From Hyposmocoma kahamanoa (lineage: Eukaryota > Arthropoda > Insecta > Lepidoptera > Cosmopterigidae), in contig NW_020653945.1 in the NCBI RefSeq assembly GCF_003589595.1, positions 10,386,855 through 10,450,854 of the forward strand: 64,000 nt of DNA, read 5' to 3'. The notes under the pieces are model-generated. The model ran no database searches, was not told the origin of the DNA, and saw only the letters and a list, made by a program, of their open reading frames with translations. Made by a program: the position numbers and the translations under genes. This document shows, in pieces, positions 1-14,800 of this stretch (the first letter of the stretch is position 1; every line of letters starts with the position of its first letter).

Positions 1-811
1 CCTAACGTACTTCGTAGTTATCACAGACATATATCTGGATATATGTCTGTGGTAGTTATCAATGCAAAGCGAGTCTTATGATAACGAGTAAAAATTGTAC
101 AAGATACAAATATAGCGTGGAGTATGTCTATGAAAAAAACTGTATGTCTCAATTATACCTACATAAATTGTAAAGGTTAGATGCCACTCGTCTGTAGGTA
201 TGCATCAACTCCACGTCTACTTAACGTCGGTGTTTTGTAGGAAGGGCCAAAGCGTCATTTCGAAAAATATTTCAGTTGAGCATGTTTTAGGTTTTAATGA
301 CTATATAACGAAATATTTTAAAACAGTAGTAAAAAACTAAAAGAAGCTTCCCTGAATTTTTTGGAAATGGCGTTTTCTCCCTTTCTACAAAACACCAACG
401 ATAATATAATAAACTCGTAGTAATGTGATATTGCATTGGTACACTAGATAAATAGTGTGTGTTGAACACCTAAATATACTTCCTCACTACGAATATCTTC
501 GTTGTGAGAAAGTATGTTGGGGTAAAAACTTTACCTACCTGCAGAGGGCCGAGGTGGTAGTTAAGTTGGCAAAACATCATTAGCCGAAAGTAAGAGAATA
601 TTGTCGCCAAACAAAAAGTTCCTTCTGCTACGAGTGTCGGGTCGTATTGGTTCCAATATTTGCGTTCTGTAACAAAATTGTTGCAGAATAATTTGCTAAT
701 TCTACGCTATACTACTTACTATGTTAAGTCGTGAACGGTCCTGGATTAACGTTGTTAGAATCAATTTCAGATATGTGTCAGTATCAAATCGTATCTGATT
801 GGCTACATACG
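1..811. other. No gene seen
   Basis: AT-rich sequence. Should be TRPC intron, if the gene continues left; no exon matching TRPC S4-S6 was found. Confidence 0.5.
22..51. repeat. Perfect 14-bp hairpin
   Basis: CACAGACATATATC and its complement around TG. Confidence 0.8.
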
Positions 812-2072
812 TAGGGCGCATTTATAAGTTTCTGGAACGAATAAGAAAAAAATACTATAAATAGTCAGAAATGAATTTATTGTTTTTCAAAATATTCCCC
901 GTTAGCGTTATTACACTTTTTCATACGAATAAACCAATTTTGAAAACATTTATGCCACTCCTCCGTGACAATCTCTGAAACATATTTTTCATACTCTTCG
1001 ACAGCCTCTTCAGGTGATGAAAATCGTTGAACGCGTAACTGGCTCTTAATTTTTGTAAATAAATAAAAGTCACAAGGTGCCAGGTCGGGACCGTACGCGG
1101 GATGGCTCATAAGGTCAACGTTGTTCACCTTAAAAAATTCATTTGTCTATCTGGCCGTGTGAGATTGCATTATCGTGGTGCTAGATGATACGGCGTTTTT
1201 GTAATTTTTACGGAGTTTGTCAATAACTTCCGACTATTTACGGTACAACGATTCTCCAAAGCAACAGTAGCCACGTGTCCAGTTTTATTAAAAAAAGAAG
1301 CAATCATCCGCTTAGAGGCACTTTGCACGCGCGCCACTTTGGTTGGTTTCGGCTCATCTCGAAAGATCCATACGCTCGATTGCTGCTTTGTTTTCGGATC
1401 GTAACTATAAATCCATGTTTCGTCACCTGTTACTATGTCCCACACTAAATTTGACGCTCCTTCGTTGAATCTGGTAAGCATGGCATTGCACCAAGGGACG
1501 CGATCCGTTTCTTGAGGCTCAGTCAAATTGTGTGGGATCCACCGAGAGCACAGCTTTTTCACACCCAAATGTTTGTGTACTATTGATTGTATTTGACTCA
1601 TGCCTATGCCTAAAGATGCCTGAATCTCATGGTATATCACATGCCTGTCTGTTTTGATCATACGGCACACAGCGTCGATGTTTTTGTTGTTCACAGCAGT
1701 GGACAGGCGATCAACACGAAATTCGTCACTGAGATTTACACGACCGCGTTTGAATTCTGCAAACCAGCTACATAATTAGTCGTCTTGCATGGTGCTTCAT
1801 CGCCAAAAGCAGTTTGAAGCCGAGCGAAGCTCCGCTGAGCTGTTAACTTATACTTAAATTCGTAGAAAATCATACTACGAAAATTTTCACGAGTTAAACC
1901 CATGGTGATGTAGACAACCCATTTCTAAAATGTCGACTCAATGTAAAAACAAGTGACACTCAGATGAAACAAACTGTATTCTACAGCCAAAGAGTTCCAT
2001 TTTCAAATGTAATTATTTTTTAAACATTGTTTATGTGAGTGGCCAGTTCCGGAAACTTACAGTGCGCCCTAT
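812..2072 (-). mobile_element. mariner element copy 1 (decayed)
   Basis: Inverted ends: TAGGGCGCA-TTATAAGTTTC at the left and its complement ATAGTGCGCCCTA-like end at the right. Transposase pieces on the minus strand at 1694-1170 and 1128-877 include the first catalytic Asp region (TGDETWIYSYDPKTKQQSSV) and the third (YGPDLAPCDFYLF). The stretch with the second Asp (HDNA) is broken by a deletion near 1160-1240. Non-autonomous now. Confidence 0.88.
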
Positions 2073-2376
2073 GTAGCTATTTAATTTTTTTATTTAATTT
2101 ATTTATTGAACAGGTAAAGGCACAGATTACATTTAATAAAAGGAAAACACGAACAAAAGGTTTAACTGCTTATTTCTATAAGAAATGTCTTCCTGCAGAC
2201 CTAAATATAGGACAAAATAATTACCATAACGGACTTACGTGCACAAAAAACAAAATTACGTAATACAATATTAATAACATTAAACTATTATAAACTAGAT
2301 AATTACATATTTCCTAATATAATACCTATACGATAATACCCATAAGCTATCTTTTTTGTTACTTTAAAAAAATACC

Positions 2377-2612
2377 AAGCAACGGGACGAACGCCACTTA
2401 CGACACACCTGTTCACAACAGTTGCAGTGCTACTCACTGCTTTAAGTCACAAAGATCTGAGAGGTACTGCCACTGCGCCCGTCACCCTGAGACATAAGTT
2501 GACAAGTACCATGCGTCTGTAATTCACCAGCACATTACTGCTTGGCGGCAGAAATAGATAAGGTGGCAGTACTTCTCTGGACGAATTCATTCACAAGGAG
2601 CTCTACTACTAC
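2377..2612 (+). repeat. Dispersed element family A, copy 1
   Basis: Approximately 300-bp element; starts near ACGGGACGAAC and ends near CAAGGAGCTCTACTACT. Characteristic inner hairpin: GCAGTGCCACTCAGAGCTTT facing AAAGATCTGAGGGGCACTGC. Twelve copies in this window, both strands. Class uncertain (non-autonomous). Confidence 0.75.
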
Positions 2613-2625
2613 TGATGTAATTTAC

Positions 2626-2826
2626 CCAAATGTTCCTCATCATTAATAGCGACATCCAAAGCAGCTAAGACCCAAAAGAGGAAAGTAAAACCAAAGAGTG
2701 AGATCATAAGGATCTCAGCCCAGTTCCACATCTCACAGAAATACCGCCGTGGGCCCTGCATCAGGCACATCCGTATCGCCGACCATGTGTAGCCACATAT
2801 GTATAGGACTAAGGGTGCTTCTGCAC
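2626..2826 (-). CDS. TRPC exon: following transmembrane helices
   Basis: Acceptor TTTTAG, donor GTAAAT. The joined Gly codon leads into AEAPLVLYICGYTWSAIRMC, then GPRRYFCEMWNWAEILMISL and a hydrophobic run FGFTFLFWVLAALDVAIND. The next exons (S4 to pore) are not in the remaining 2.6 kb to the left. Confidence 0.88.
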
Positions 2827-5800
2827 CTAAAAGTTAACAATTATATGAATGTTTTTATTAGTGTATAGAACACTGATTAGGTGCAACGTTATTTGTTGGC
2901 TTATTTTCTATTATACTCGTGCTCTGGATCATGCCATCGCTGTAGTGAACCACATAAGGTTGTAGAAAGTATTTTTGACATTTGTAATTTGTAGATTGTC
3001 GAAAATACAGAATAAAAGATTGAATTGGAATTGATTTAATACTTTTTTATAGTATCGGGACGAACAAGTCGTGCGCCTGGTGTTAAGCGACACGCCTGTG
3101 CATTACAGTTGCAGAGCCACTCAGAGCTTTAAATCGTATACCTGTGAGGAGCATTGCCACTGCGCCTGTCACCCCGTGACGTGACGAGAACTGAAGTTGA
3201 CAAGCCTCATGTGCCTGTAATTTCACCAGTACCCTTCAAAACAGGAGCGCAGTAGTGTTCTCATTACTGCTTGGCGACAGAAGAAGGAGGCAGTACTTCC
3301 ACGGGTGATTATATTCACTTATTATTTATTGTAGATATTTTTTGTAATGTTTGCGCAAATAAAAACTTAAATTACATTGTTTAAATACAAAACTGTTTAC
3401 TCCAAAAAGCGAAAAAATTACCATTTATAAGAGAACAACTAGTTGAGATCCATTTAATGAACCCGTTTGCTATAAGCAGTTAAGGAGTCAAGATCAGTAC
3501 AGCTGTTTGGGAGCTACGATGCTACAGACAAACGTACAGACAGATAGACAAAGGCTTCAGATTTCTAACACTCGTATTTTTTGCATCAGGTTTAAAGAAT
3601 ATATTGTTCATCACACTTGCTCGTAAACAATACCGTAACATGCAGGCAAAGTCCGCCGTAATGGCCTAAATTACGCCTATGGGCTTTTTTATTACATTAC
3701 CGCCTTACGGCAGTAATGGATTTATTTTTTATTTAATTGCACTGTACTTCTCAACGTCAAGATTAAGCATAAAGATTTTATGCTCGAAAAATCTGAATGT
3801 ATTTTGCATAAGCTTGCAGTAGGTCAATGCTTGCAGTATAGAAAAAAGTAAACATTTGCAATTTAACCATAATTCACTGAATTAATTTTATAAATTTAAA
3901 TTCTGCAGTATTTTTAGCATTTTGAAATTATTTGTTTTATATGTAATACGTCATGGCTGCATGCGATTTTGCCTTTTACATCATTTTAGTTCGAGTTGTG
4001 TTATCTATGGAAGAATAGCTGAACATCTGTTTATAAGAAAAAACAACAAATACACGCCATTTGCAAAATCTGTAATTGTTGTGTTGTATCGAAAGTGAAT
4101 AGATATCGTAGGTTGTGAAGCGGTATTTATTTTTTCCTGCATTTATCTTTGTATTTATTTCCTCTTAAATGTGATGTAAAACATTGTATGTTACACAGGC
4201 TGTACTGGATTACGAACATCGACTCCCAAAGCCCACAGTTTTCGACTTCGGGCTTTTAATAGAGTCTCGTTCGTAATTCCTTATTTACCGCCTTTAATAC
4301 ACAATGTACTATTAGGACTGACTTAGCTAACTTGTTATAGTATTTTTTTTTGTAAATGTAAGTTTTCCGTACCTGTATTTGGAGGTCCTCTGGACTGCTT
4401 GGTTTTATCTTGATTGGATATGTAAAAGACCAGACCTAAGAATATGAAGTACGCGGATGTATGAGTAATTAGTTTATTTAACGGTATACTCCAGTGTCTA
4501 ACTTTAGAGGCTCTTGGCGCCATCTGCAATTAAAATATTATGTATAAGAATTATGAGGAGACACATGACATGCTGCTGTGAAACATGTCTGAGCTGACAT
4601 ACTTTTACACCGTTGGGCTTTACTAAAACGAACGTTTAGAACATTAATATAATTAGTAGCCGTAGAGCGCCTTGTGAAAGAGTTCATCCAAGATAGTACT
4701 ACCACCTTACTTATTTATGCCGCCGAGCAGTAATATCAGCATTACTGTGTTCCGATTTTGAAGGGTAAAGGTGCTGGTGAAATTACAGAAATCCACCAGC
4801 ACCCTTACCCTTCAAAATCGGATGTGCCTGTGCACATGGGACTTATCAACTTATGTCTCAGGGTGACGGCCGCAGTGGCAATGCCCATCAGATCTTTGCG
4901 ATGTAAAGCTCTGAGTGGCACTGCAACTGTTATGGATAGTTATGTTCCGACAGCACGACTTGTTCGTCCCGTCATTTAGTGTTATATAAAAATAAATTAG
5001 ATCCTACAGAATTTAACTAAGTCATCAAAATTTTGTTGCGAATTTAGGGTGATAGATGTATTTTTTTAACTCCTGACGTAAAAAGAGCGATGAGAGAAAG
5101 AGGCTTCAAATTTATAATAAATTTGAAGCCTTTGTCTGTGTGTAAGTTTGTATGTGGCATCATAGTTCTCAAATAGATGGCCTACTCTCAGCACGGTTTT
5201 TTTAATTTGAAGGCTAATTTTGTTGGGATGGTCCTTAGCCTATGTTTGATGAACACTAGTTCAGCATTGTAAAGATCATTAAGCTCTTATCCCGGCTAGT
5301 GAAGGGATCTCAACCATAAAACGTACATTTATTTTTCACCTCACTAACACGGAAAGGCTTTATCGTTGGAAATCTGCGCGCAAAACCCCTTTTTGCACGC
5401 TAGCGTGGAAATGGTTTTTGAAATTTGAACCTGACGATGGACTGTGCACTAACTGATACACCTAACTATTCCTTCGATGAAAAATAATCATAATGACACG
5501 TTCAACTACGTGATTTGTCGTACAATATTTATGTAATTTAGATCCGTTGGTATATTTTATTCTTATTATGGTTGATATTAAATTGACCACGATAACTAAT
5601 TTTGTTTATTAAATTATTGTAATTCGTCGAAGAACTAAAATAATTTCAATAATCACACAAAATTATAAGTACAAGTAAGAATAAAAATTGATGAGATGCA
5701 TATTCAGAACGCAAGTTAAAGATAAAGTTGTTCTTTTGACTAAAAAAAATTGTGACGTGTTCCGAAACGCGATTCGTCATAAGTACATTAAGTATTTATA

Positions 5801-8800
5801 TAATATTAATCCGTTCGTATAAATTCTTGTTATTGTTATTGACATTAAATTGACAACGATAACACTAATTTTGTTTTATTGGATTATTTTAATTTGTCGA
5901 AGAACTAAAATAATTTTGTTAACCACATAAAATTATAATACAAAGAAGAAGAAAACGTATGTGGTGTAAATTCAGAACGCACCCAAAACTAAACTTATTT
6001 TTTTTTAATTTTTATTTTAATGACTGTAATTTCAATACTTTGGATTGAATTGTACTGTAATATATTACAAAGAAACAAAACATGAGCGACTCTGAGTCTA
6101 GCGGTGATGAAAAACTGATTTGTAAGCGCCCGTGCACCCGACACGAATTTCAAACGACACGTAGTAGTCATCACATAGTTCAACTGCTTTTCTTTCATCT
6201 ACCATTTTCCTCGCTATAGGGAGGTGAAAAGTTGTGTGTTTCGCTCGGCAACAACGTTGTTTTGCGTCTCGTGCCTTGAAACCCTCGCTACACACAGGAT
6301 TCAATACAAGCACTCACGCCAAACAATAACTTTGTAGCCCTACATAACAAATAACTATTACTTCCAATTTGTTCGATCAACTTGAAATTTGGTGTACTAT
6401 AGAGATTATGTTATGATAATTTGTTTCGAGGACCTCTCTGGTCGAGTGGTTTCATCGAGTATATAACCAGAAATAGAGACGAAATGTCATTTAATTTGTT
6501 TGAAAACTTCTGCCAAATCATTACTGTGACAACTGCGCTCCTATTGGCCAGCTCGAATTCGAAACAATTGACGTATGTCGTCAATTGTTTCACTTCAAAT
6601 TGACCAGTTTAACTTGAGCTTTGCTGTAATGAACGAAAATTGCAAAATTACATATTTAATATTTAATTACCGATGAAATGATTAGATGTTTTGCTGTTAC
6701 CACACCACCGAATGGAACAGCCCCCATTGTTAGAGATTATTATCTTTATTACAATAAATACATAATATTTTTGAAATATACAGAGACGTACATACAGGTC
6801 AGTTGTTGGCGCTGTACTATTTCAATTTTCTAATTTGTGATTTCAGCGCAAACGAGAATTAATATTTAAAAGTGATATAAGACCCATTTACCTGATGAGT
6901 TGCCAGGGATGAATGGCCCTTATTTCGACTTTATTTCTGGTTATATACTCGATAAGTGGTTTGCTCACTGGTTTCCATGGTGTCGCCATCTCTGAGGTCC
7001 CGGGTTCGATCCCCGGCCGGGTCAATGTAGAAAATCTAAGTTTTCTATATTCTCCCGAGTTTGGGTGTTTGTGGTAGGTATCTGACGTCTCTGGTTCCGA
7101 TTTCCATAACACAAATGCTTTAGTTACTTACTTTGGGATCGGAGCAACGTATGTGTTGTCTAATATTTATATTATATTATAATAATACGGTAGCCTTGAT
7201 TTGGTACTGCAATCAGGGCAGTCTGCTGACTACCCAACTCCTCGACTACTTGCAGTATAAATATTTATGTTTGGGGTCATTGAATTGATCTCAACACGCT
7301 TAAAGATGGTGACTTTGTTGACTTTTTAGAATACACAGTTTTTTATCGCGGGTTTTTAAATTTTAATTTAATTAAAAACCTTTATATTATGGAAAGTCGC
7401 AGGTGTGACCAATAGTATGTAGTGGCTACATTTATGTAAGTAAACGCAATGGAAACCCTATGACACGCGGGTGCCATGAACACACACATAGGCAACCACA
7501 AATTACACCCAAACTCACGAGAGAAAGAAATGTAGGCCATACATATATTTCTCCCGGCCTGGGAATCGAACCTGAGATGTCTGCATGGCAGACTAGCATG
7601 GTGACCGTTTGTCCACTGAGGCAGTTAAATAAAATTGCATACCTTCGTGGTACATGCCCGTTGGTACGCTACTAATGCTTGTTGCGTGCTATTCTAGCAA
7701 TAAATTTTTGCAAACGGTCTGTTTAGATACCTCACAAGCCAAGGCCGCTAGTTCTCAGCAAATAAAGCATTAGCTATCGTAGACAGTGTTATCTTAATCT
7801 ACGACAGATGTATTTATTACTCTTACGTGTCTTATACAGCGGATGTGAGATGTGTAATTAGAAACCGGCCTGTGAGTGTCTTCTTTATTTTGTTTGTCTG
7901 TGTTTAGGTACACAGGTAAATAAGATACGATTATCTCGTTTAAGAAGAGGTTTGATAGGATTACATATTTTAATAATATTGCAACAGATCGTTTTTGGTG
8001 GGTGTGTAATGTATCATATAAATATATTTTATAACATATTTGCTCGTAAAGTGGCTGAAATCACACCAATTTCAATATCGTAATGTATTTCATTACGCAC
8101 TTGTGCGTTATTGTAATGTAAAACGCACAAGTGCGTTATTGTAATGTAAATCGCACGAGTTTTTTTTTAATAAAGTAACATGCACGGTTTTTTAAGATGC
8201 TCCGTCTAAAAATGAACGATACTTTTTTAAATCTTTGCAAAGAGTTTTTATGTTAGAAAAGTGGTCAATATTTTATGAATAAAATTAACTTTGGGAGATA
8301 AAATATAGTAAATAAATATTTAATTCTTTCTTTTAATTAATTTTGACAATAAATTACAACCATTTATCTGTAACAAAAACACAAAAATATTAATTTACTT
8401 TATTAGTAATACTGGCTATTTTTATACCTTTGCTTAAAAAAAAAGTTGATGCGCGCGTATGGCTAATTTGTGGACAAGTAAAAATTATTTCGCGCGTTTT
8501 TTCTTTTCGCTGTATTGTTTTTATTTGAAAATGTCGTCAAGTAGTGATGAATTTATTAATTTGACACCGCCACAAGTCTTAAACGCAGCGGAAAAGGCTA
8601 CTCTAAGCCTCTTACCTGAAAAATCGACCGATAGATACTTACAAGCGTATCAAAATTTCATCATATGGAACACAAGCAAAGATGCAAATTCATTTTCAGA
8701 AAATGTGTGTTTAGCCTATTTCATGGAACTTTCTCAAAAATATAAGTCATACTCCAACTTGATAGCATTTTTAAAAAGACGCTCAGATGGCCATGTAAGT

Positions 8801-11800
8801 AAAAAGTCGAAAGTATTTTCGGCTGACAATATCAAGAAGTTCCTAAAAGAAGCTCCGGATTGGCGATATTTGGCAACAAAGGTCAGTTGAAACTAAATTA
8901 TTGTTATTAATTTCTTTCACTTTCGTATTTCTTTACAATATAGGTGTTTATACGTTCTTTTTATCTCTTCAGGTTGTATTAATATTCGGTATAAATGGTG
9001 CATGTAGACGTCAAGAGTTGGCAAACATAACAACTAATGACGTCGAGAACCATGGGCGGGTTCTTCTTGTCCAGGTCAAAAACACAAAAAATAAAATTCC
9101 AAGGTCGTTCACAATACAGGGGCCTTTTTACAACGTAGTGAAGAAATACGAAGCGCTTCGTTCAACAAAAGCTAATTCCAACAGATTTTTTCAAAATTAC
9201 CAAAATGGAAAATGCACTAACCAACCCATTGGGATTAATAAATTGGGAGCAATGCTGAAAGAAATTGCCACTTTCTTAAATTTGCCTCAAGCACATGAAT
9301 ACACAGGGCACAGTTTCCGTAGGTCCTCGGCTACATTGCTCGCCGATTCAGGTGCGGACTTATTGACACTAAAACGCCACGGAGGATGGCGGTCAAGCAA
9401 TGTAGCCGAAGGATACATAGAAGACTCGATAAGAAATAAAGAAGAAATTAGTTCTCGCATTACAAGGAATATAAATTTGGAGTCAAGTGTTGACTTTCAA
9501 CCATCTACGAGCACACACGCGTACATTCCACCATCGTCGCAATCGCCTCCGCCGCGCGCCGCCGCCACCGACTGCAGAACTCTGTGGTCTCGTTTCTCCT
9601 ACTTTCACTCAAGAGAGTGAGAGAGAGACTGGGGAGATTGTAACTAATAATAATAACTTGACAACATTAAAAATGCCAACTGGCAACGTAACAATCACTT
9701 GTAAAAATTGTTCAAATTTCTATAACTGCTTTAACAAGTAATTAAAGATTTATTCGTTTAAGAAAGTCAGAGTCTTATTTATTTCCTCGCAAATATGTTA
9801 TAAAACGTCGTATGACATACGTGCGCTATTGAAAATTACAGCCTCTGCTTTCTTATAGCCCTCGCCTACGGCTCGGGCTAGCAATATCGCCTCGGCTGTA
9901 ATTTTCAACTTACCGCACTTATATCATAATGTACTATAACCTAAAGCTCATGCTCAAGCTCAAGCTCAAATGAGCATCAATTGTGAATCAATTTAAATTA
10001 GTTTATTTGAAATTCACACAAATGAGGCGCACCTCGTTTTTGATTCCATACTATACTATAAACAATATATGAGTAATTTATCTAGATATTTTTTTATCGA
10101 GTTAGTTTTAACTGCAAAAATTCGAGTACAAGTAAAAAATACTTTCCTCAGAACGACCTTTTTATAGCTTGCATAGAAAATAAAATACTGCCGCAGGCTC
10201 TAAATTACGATTTTAATTGAATGTAAAGCATTTATTTATGAATGCACCAAATAATCTTATGCAAATACTAAATAAACTTGTAATTTAACGAGTTTATATT
10301 ATATAGTGTCTTTAAGATTCGTTATTTATAGCAAGGCTGAAGCACTAGGCGTAAATTAATTTCAAATATTAAATTATTACGTGTATCAAGAATCGCTAGA
10401 TATGTATTTCCATAATTTATTGAGTGCTAAGAATTAAAGATTTATGGTTATTCCTACCTACTATACTTTACCTACTCTGATAAATTTAGAAAATACTAGC
10501 TGTAATTAAACTTTTATTGAATTGATATTCAATTACTTTTTGGGAAATTACTTAACTAGTTTGTTATAATTATGAATACAAAGATCGAACATTTACAAAA
10601 TATTTCTACTATCCGGCCGGATTAGAACTGACGTTGGCTAGCAAATCGTGCCCGACGCTATACCAACTAAGACACGGAACAAACTCACGAATTTTTCTCT
10701 CTGCTTGTTGTCGGATCTTTGTATTTGGTTTTCAACGACTTTTTAAGCGTATTAGAAATTAAAAGAGAAAAGAAATAAAAAAATTAAAAGAAATCCTAGA
10801 TGATTTCTTTTTGTCATACTAAGCCACTCGACCCATCGAACAAGTAGTGCGCCTGATGATAAGCGACACGCCTACCCATAACAGTTGCAGTGCCACTCAG
10901 AGCTTTAAATTGCAAAGATCTAAGGGGCACTGCCAATGCGCCCGTCACCTTGACACGTAAGTTGACAAGCCCCATGTGTCTGCAATTACCTACACCAACA
11001 CTCTATTTTAGAATAGGGTCACAGCAATGCTCAAATTACTGTTTGGAGGCAGAAATAGGTAAGACGGCAGTACTTCCCTGGACGAACTCTTTCACTTGGA
11101 TCCCTTCATTGACAAGTGTGGTTCAGAAACAGAGCTCTAGGTTACAAATATATAATATAGTAAATTATAATTATGATATATAACAATAACATAACCAAGA
11201 ACCATCTCGAATAATGGCAACAATTCGAAAGCTTACAAACATACAACGATGTTAAACTTATAACATCTCTCTTGTTTCGTAGTTGACTAATAACGGCTGT
11301 CATATCATTATTACCATACACATTAGGAGAATTAGGGGAGTGATGAACATTCGTCCTATGATGATGCCAACTTTTTCTAGGAAACACTTATTTCTCCAAC
11401 TATACCAATCTCCCATCCAATGCGATTCCAAAACCTGGAAACGGGTTTGTTTATACGTGAATGTGAATAGTGAAAACTAGGATTTTTATTAAGTAACACA
11501 ATACTTTTATGTGGCACGAACAGAAGATGTTAGTGCCCAGATTTGGGATGCAGAACCTAGACAATGAAATAGTGTAAATCAGGTTATTAAATAAAAAAAT
11601 TAAAGTTGATTTGCAATATTTTGATTTATCTGCAAATATTTATGAGTTCGGAATTTATGTGCGAAATTACATTGAATTTTCTAAGAGCATTTCTATGAAG
11701 GAAAACATCGTGATTACTTTTTTACTTAACACACATCGGCAAAGCAATTATGTGTGTTAAGTTTCCAATCCGCATAGGGTCCGTGTGGGAATTACAGTCC

Positions 11801-14800
11801 AAACCTTCTCATTGTGGAAGGCGGCCTATGCCTAGCAGTGGGAAGTGGGACTATATGTAGGCAAACTATTTTTTATTATGATGTAATTTAATGTTATAAA
11901 TTGAAAATAAAACTAGGTATTTCTTCTTTTCAAAAATACCGACCTTATATTAGGTATGTTTTAATTTTGTTCCCAATTTTGTTTCAATTAATAAATTTTA
12001 TTTAGTAAAAATTTGTATTGTTAAAATAAAATATTTTCCATATATTCCAATATATATATATATGATTTCTATACCTGTTGGGTGTTAGGATGAGCAACAA
12101 ATTCTTTCTGCTTGTGATCGACTGCCATGAGCAATCGCGGTAACACAAATTGCCGTCGCCCGCGAGTTCCTGTAGTCTGTGTCAGTATCAATTCTACTTC
12201 TTCAGAAGTTCTACAACAGCCTAAAATAAAGGTGATAGTAATTTTTGGTTGTGTATTTTTGTTCCATGGCTCGTCTTACCTTTGTCAATTTTGAATATGG
12301 TTTCGCAACGTACGCAAGTACCTTTTCTTTGTAGCGAGGTTAGTATCGTTATATGTTTACGTTAAAAAATGAAGTAGTAATAATGTCTAAAACAGGGTCA
12401 AGGAAAAGTGTTGATTTTTTTTAATCTTAACACGGCGAAACTAACAGGAGGTAACTCTCGGCCACGTAAGTTTGTATAAATGTTACATCTTTTAGGCGAA
12501 ACGCTTTAACTGACAATAAATAACGTGTCGACTATTGGATTAGCAAGAAAATCGAGAGTGTCATAGGATACATATACGTTAGAAAAAATTAAGCGTGACG
12601 GGGACAATAATGTTCCAAACGACCAATTTATCGCTCGTTACATAATAAGTGATTAAGAATGACAAAAATTGCTAAAAAATAAGGAAATAATATTGAACCC
12701 TAAAATGAAGTCATCAAGCCTTTACAAAAATCAATGTTTATCATTCAAATACAGTGATAAAGATATTACGTTGTCTGCTTCGAAGGGTCTAAATAATAAT
12801 ACTAATAAGTATAACTACTTACTAATATTGACTTCTTAACATTATAAATAGGGTTTTTAGGGTAAATTGCCGTTCTATGAAGGAGAATTCGAACAAGAGT
12901 CTAAAAAAATAATATTTAATTAATTTAAAATGTGCACATTAAATACACTTCATCTCATGGAAGCGTGTTCTTTGCGTTAGAATAGTGCGTAACGGGACAA
13001 GTCTTGAAAGTAATTTTGATTGCTTCCTTGTAGATAATTATCAAAATTGCGGAAAAAATGGAAGTCGGTCGGTGCCAAGCCAGGTGAGTATGGAGAGTGT
13101 CCAAATGCTTCAGTCAGTAACTCATGTAAGGTAGAGATGTTTTGTCTGACAGTATGCGAGCGCTTACTAAAGCTAGTCTTATTGTGTAGATGTAGCGGTG
13201 AAGATCCTTGACAAGTAGTGGTTGTTTCTCTACGATTTTACTAACCTCGTCCACAGTTTTTCACAATGGCTGAGCCAGATCTAAGAAAACTATACTGAAT
13301 TTACCAACAATTTTCTGTGGGTAAGTTTCTTTTTTTGAGTACTGAGCTTGTCGCCAGATTTCAACCGCTGTGTTAACTGTTTGCGATTATCTTATAGAAT
13401 CCATTTTTCATCGCAACCAATGACATCTAATTTGCTAAAACAGTGCAAGTATACAAGGGCGTTGTTTGTTGTAGGTGGAAGCGATCGTGTGGTGCAGAGG
13501 CTGGAATTTTTTTACCGATTTTGCATTTAAAGTTCTATTGCGGAATCGCAAATGCACGCAGTGCGTTTGTTAGTTGTATCTGTTCCATACCCGTCACTAA
13601 GGTTTCGAGTCATTTGCGCAGTAGATACTAATGTAGGCACGTCGAAACTGGTTTTAAATAAATGCACGAATTTTAGCTGTAGGTATCCATTTTGATTTCA
13701 AAAGATAACAAAAATAACCAAAACAAAAGCAAATTAATAGCTAATTTTTGGTTTTCGCTGTTATTTGCACATTGGAAATGAAACGCTTTCCCGGACTTAA
13801 AAACCGAGTTTGTGGGAGGTAGCGGCCTTGCTAATGACGTCGTCCGCTATAACTTTTGTATTATTTTTACAAAACTACCGTACATAGTATTTTTCCTTGA
13901 CATTGGCGAAATCGTCGATTATGGGGCCATAACATTTAAAAGAAGAAGAAGGACTTAAAATCGACTTTACAAATTAGTAGCGCCAATACCTTAAAAATTT
14001 AGCAGCATAACGCTTTATTTGAAAAGGCCTTATTTAATTTTAAAGTTGCCAGAAATTTAGAACCGCAATTTCTTACGTTGTTAACCCATAATTACTTTCT
14101 TTGCATTGAATTATAGATTAAGCGTAGTGTATTTGATTAGTAAACTAACTCACCAATAAGATCAACGGCAAAGGTCGAAACAGTGTCCCGTAATTGCATA
14201 TACGACACTGCCAAGTGTCTGTCATACTCAGCATTGACCATTAGTTCCGCGCAAAGAGTGAAGGCGGCGAGAATAGGATCTGAAGACTTCTGGATCAGAT
14301 AGGCAGGGGAGCAAATAGCGCGGTATGCGGCAAGACGGGCGCTGTTTGTGTAGAGTGGATCGTCATGAATTTGGGACACGCTACAACAATATAATAAATT
14401 TAAGACTTTCGAAGTTATTTACTAAAATATTACACTAGCTATAGGTTTGACCCGAGTCACACGATGCGTTGCGGTGGCGCGGTACCTAAGCGACGTCGCT
14501 GCGGCGTCCTACATAGAAATATCCACGGTATATCATACGGTCTTGTCTGGCGTAGCTCCGGACTTGCAATCAACAAGAAGAAGCGGGGAGGGGTATAAGG
14601 GTTGCGATCCTGGAGTGGCGCCGCTCCGGTGCTTTCCACTAAGGCATGCACGATTTTTTATACGTGTCTGGCATTTACCGGCTATTTCGAGTTTTCTTAA
14701 GTTTTTATGTTAAATACGGACCTTAAAATTCTTACTTATTCTTACCTAATACTCTGTCTGGCCGTGTGAGAACAGGCATTATCGTGGTGCAAGATGAGAC

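Noticed and set aside
6990..7020. tRNA gene (GGTTCGATCCC box)
   Set aside because: Boxes of this kind recur at many places here (7560, 18790, 19010, 36840, 38460, 44460, 54360, 56410) without acceptor stems and with a shared 3' body, so they are SINE heads.
12045..12065. AT microsatellite as a regulatory element
   Set aside because: Simple TA run in an intron; same kind at 49365-49420; nothing suggests function.
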